Source of the DNA: Candidatus Latescibacter sp.
GTDB taxonomy: Bacteria; Latescibacterota; Latescibacteria; Latescibacterales; Latescibacteraceae
Length of the DNA: 32,883 nucleotides
Assembly (NCBI GenBank): GCA_030692375.1
Contig: JAUYCD010000171.1
Span: 1-32,883, forward strand
Reading direction: 5' to 3'
Shown: piece after piece, positions 31,791 through 32,883 of the stretch
Position numbering within the stretch: the first letter of the stretch is position 1
Layout of the letters: every line of letters starts with the position of its first letter
Notes under the pieces: generated by a model
Told to the model about the DNA's origin: nothing
Databases searched by the model: none
Seen by the model: the letters and a program-made list of their open reading frames with translations, nothing else
Position numbers and translations under genes: made by a program

Positions 31791-32567
31791 ATGAGGAAAT
31801 TCAAAAGCACACCCTATAATCTGGCTTACCTGGCTTTCAGGTGGATACAGCCTTTTTTCAATCCGATGGAGTTTTTCCCGGCTTTTCCCCGGTATATCCG
31901 GTATTTCCGGGACTGGTTACGGTATTCGAGGATGAATGGGGCGGAATCGATTCGATTCAGCGATACATATCCCTGCATCCATGAACGAACCCCTGCTACC
32001 GGTTTCGACAGGCATTACTTTTACCAGGATATTTGGGCGTTTAGGAAGATTGTTGCCTCTGGCGCCGGCGCGCACGTTGATATCGGCTCACGGGTGGATT
32101 ATGTCGGTTTTCTCACCGCAGTCACCCATGTCACCTTCATCGACATCCGCCCGCTCGAAGCGGCGCTTGAAAACTTCGAGTCGAAAAAGGGGAGCATCCT
32201 GGCCATACCCTTTGAGGACAGATCGATACCGTCCCTATCCTGCCTGCATGTGGCCGAGCATATCGGTCTCGGGAGGTACGGAGATCCACTCGACCCCTAT
32301 GGGACTCAGAAAGCCTGCCGTGAGCTGTCACGGGTTCTCGCGCCCGGCGGAAATCTCTATTTCTCGCTTCCGGTGGGGAAGCCCCGGCTCTGTTTCAACG
32401 GGCAGCGTATCCATTCACCGGGACAGATTCTCGAATATTTCAGCGGCCTACGGCTGGTCGAGCTTTCCGGGATAAACGACGATGTGAAGTTCACTCAGAA
32501 TATCGACAGGTCTGTTCTGGAAAACGCCGATTATGGCTGCGGGCTTTTCCATTTTACAAAAGACTGA
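31791..32567 (+). CDS. DUF268 family methyltransferase-like protein
   Basis: 258 aa. 'HVDIGSRVDYVGFL' (about 95-108) resembles SAM motif I, 'TFIDIRPLE' a following acidic strand, and 'LSCLHVAEHIGLGRYGDPLD' (about 149-168) is the DUF268 signature, followed by 'ELSRVLAPGGNLYFSLPVG', typical of class I methyltransferases. DUF268 genes often occur among glycan or envelope-biosynthesis genes; no substrate is known. The ATG at 31791 has GAGG six bases upstream; a TTG at 31779 would add four residues. With the third large paralog just upstream, the two form a transcriptional pair. Confidence 0.85.
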   Translation: MRKFKSTPYNLAYLAFRWIQPFFNPMEFFPAFPRYIRYFRDWLRYSRMNGAESIRFSDTYPCIHERTPATGFDRHYFYQDIWAFRKIVASGAGAHVDIGSRVDYVGFLTAVTHVTFIDIRPLEAALENFESKKGSILAIPFEDRSIPSLSCLHVAEHIGLGRYGDPLDPYGTQKACRELSRVLAPGGNLYFSLPVGKPRLCFNGQRIHSPGQILEYFSGLRLVELSGINDDVKFTQNIDRSVLENADYGCGLFHFTKD

Positions 32568-32883
32568 ATCTAACTGCAATCTCACGCAAAGTTCGCAAAG
32601 TTCGCAAAGAAATATTATTAGACAGGATTAACATGATCCACAAGGTTAGCCCGATTAATTCATAAACATGAATTTTCATTCTTATTGGCCGGAAACTATA
32701 GCCCCCTAAATCCCCCGAAGGGGGACTTAACAAACTGCAAGGCAATGCATAATTGGTTTTTTTATTAAAGTTACACTTTTACATTTTCATCTTTACCACG
32801 AAAAGTCCCCCTTCGGGGGATTTAGGGGGCTGCCTTCCAATATTAATTATAAGAATTTGTTAAAAAAAGAGTTAAGTAAGAGT
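32568..32883. other. Repeat-rich intergenic end of window
   Basis: No gene is seen. 32581-32612 carries the 'CGCAAAGTTCGCAAAGTTCG' repeat (inverted relative to 8343-8374), and 32700-32831 a MITE-like element, listed separately. Confidence 0.5.
32700..32831. repeat. 132-bp MITE-like element with perfect 28-bp inverted repeats
   Basis: The left arm (32700-32727, starting AGCCCCCTAAATCCCCC) and right arm (32804-32831) are exact reverse complements over 28 bp. Each arm itself contains a TCCCCC/GGGGGA hairpin. The 76-bp AT-rich centre has no open frame. No flanking duplication is obvious and no transposase is present. Similar CCCCCTAAATCCCCC text is common as a dispersed repeat in many bacterial genomes. 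Confidence 0.75.

Overview
The window (about 32.9 kb, mid-GC) looks like the chromosome of an uncultivated Gram-negative bacterium, probably from the Fibrobacterota-Chlorobi-Bacteroidota (FCB) side of the tree. That placement is inferred from gene content: a lamin-tail-domain protein with a FlgD/CHU-type C-terminal module, a stand-alone 'two-component regulator propeller' protein, a secreted multi-cupin protein, a DUF362 protein, and intergenic regions full of short palindromic repeats. No rRNA, tRNA, CRISPR array, phage or transposase gene was seen.

Region 1 (1-4.6 kb, minus strand) is housekeeping: a secreted beta-propeller protein, the ribosomal genes rplU-rpmA with a clear sigma-70-like promoter and an intrinsic terminator, a GAF/HD-GYP phosphodiesterase, and a cold-shock protein with a long leader and its own terminator.

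Region 2 (4.8-9.05 kb, minus strand) is the most unusual part. Two paralogous, apparently exported nitroreductases flank a small integron gene-cassette array. Three attC-like sites (5787-5845, 6411-6482, 7365-7420), all in one orientation, each follow a single promoterless gene whose stop codon lies within or next to the attC. A further core site (8247-8253) marks the outer edge. No integrase gene is in the window, so this is a CALIN-like array or the distal part of an integron. The cassettes encode a DUF4393/Abi-alpha protein, a protein with a HEPN-like RNFLAH motif, and an AT-rich helical protein. An orphan antitoxin-like gene follows the last attC. The array reads as a small anti-phage or toxin cassette bank.

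Region 3 (9.5-15.3 kb, plus strand) is a sugar ABC importer closely resembling AraF-AraG-AraH (binding protein, double ATPase, permease), followed by a secreted LTD/FlgD-like surface protein. The gaps are packed with repeats, including a 15-bp tandem expansion.

Region 4 (15.7-32.6 kb, plus strand) starts with an SDR oxidoreductase. It then carries three very large paralogs (1056-1060 aa), each joining a multi-spanning membrane domain, a spermidine-synthase-like Rossmann domain and C-terminal TPRs. Between the second and third copies sit a HepT/MntA (HEPN-MNT) toxin-antitoxin pair, a secreted GH-A-type glycoside hydrolase, a DUF362 protein and a secreted four-cupin protein. A DUF268 methyltransferase-like gene follows the third copy. 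The window ends in a 132-bp element with perfect 28-bp inverted repeats.
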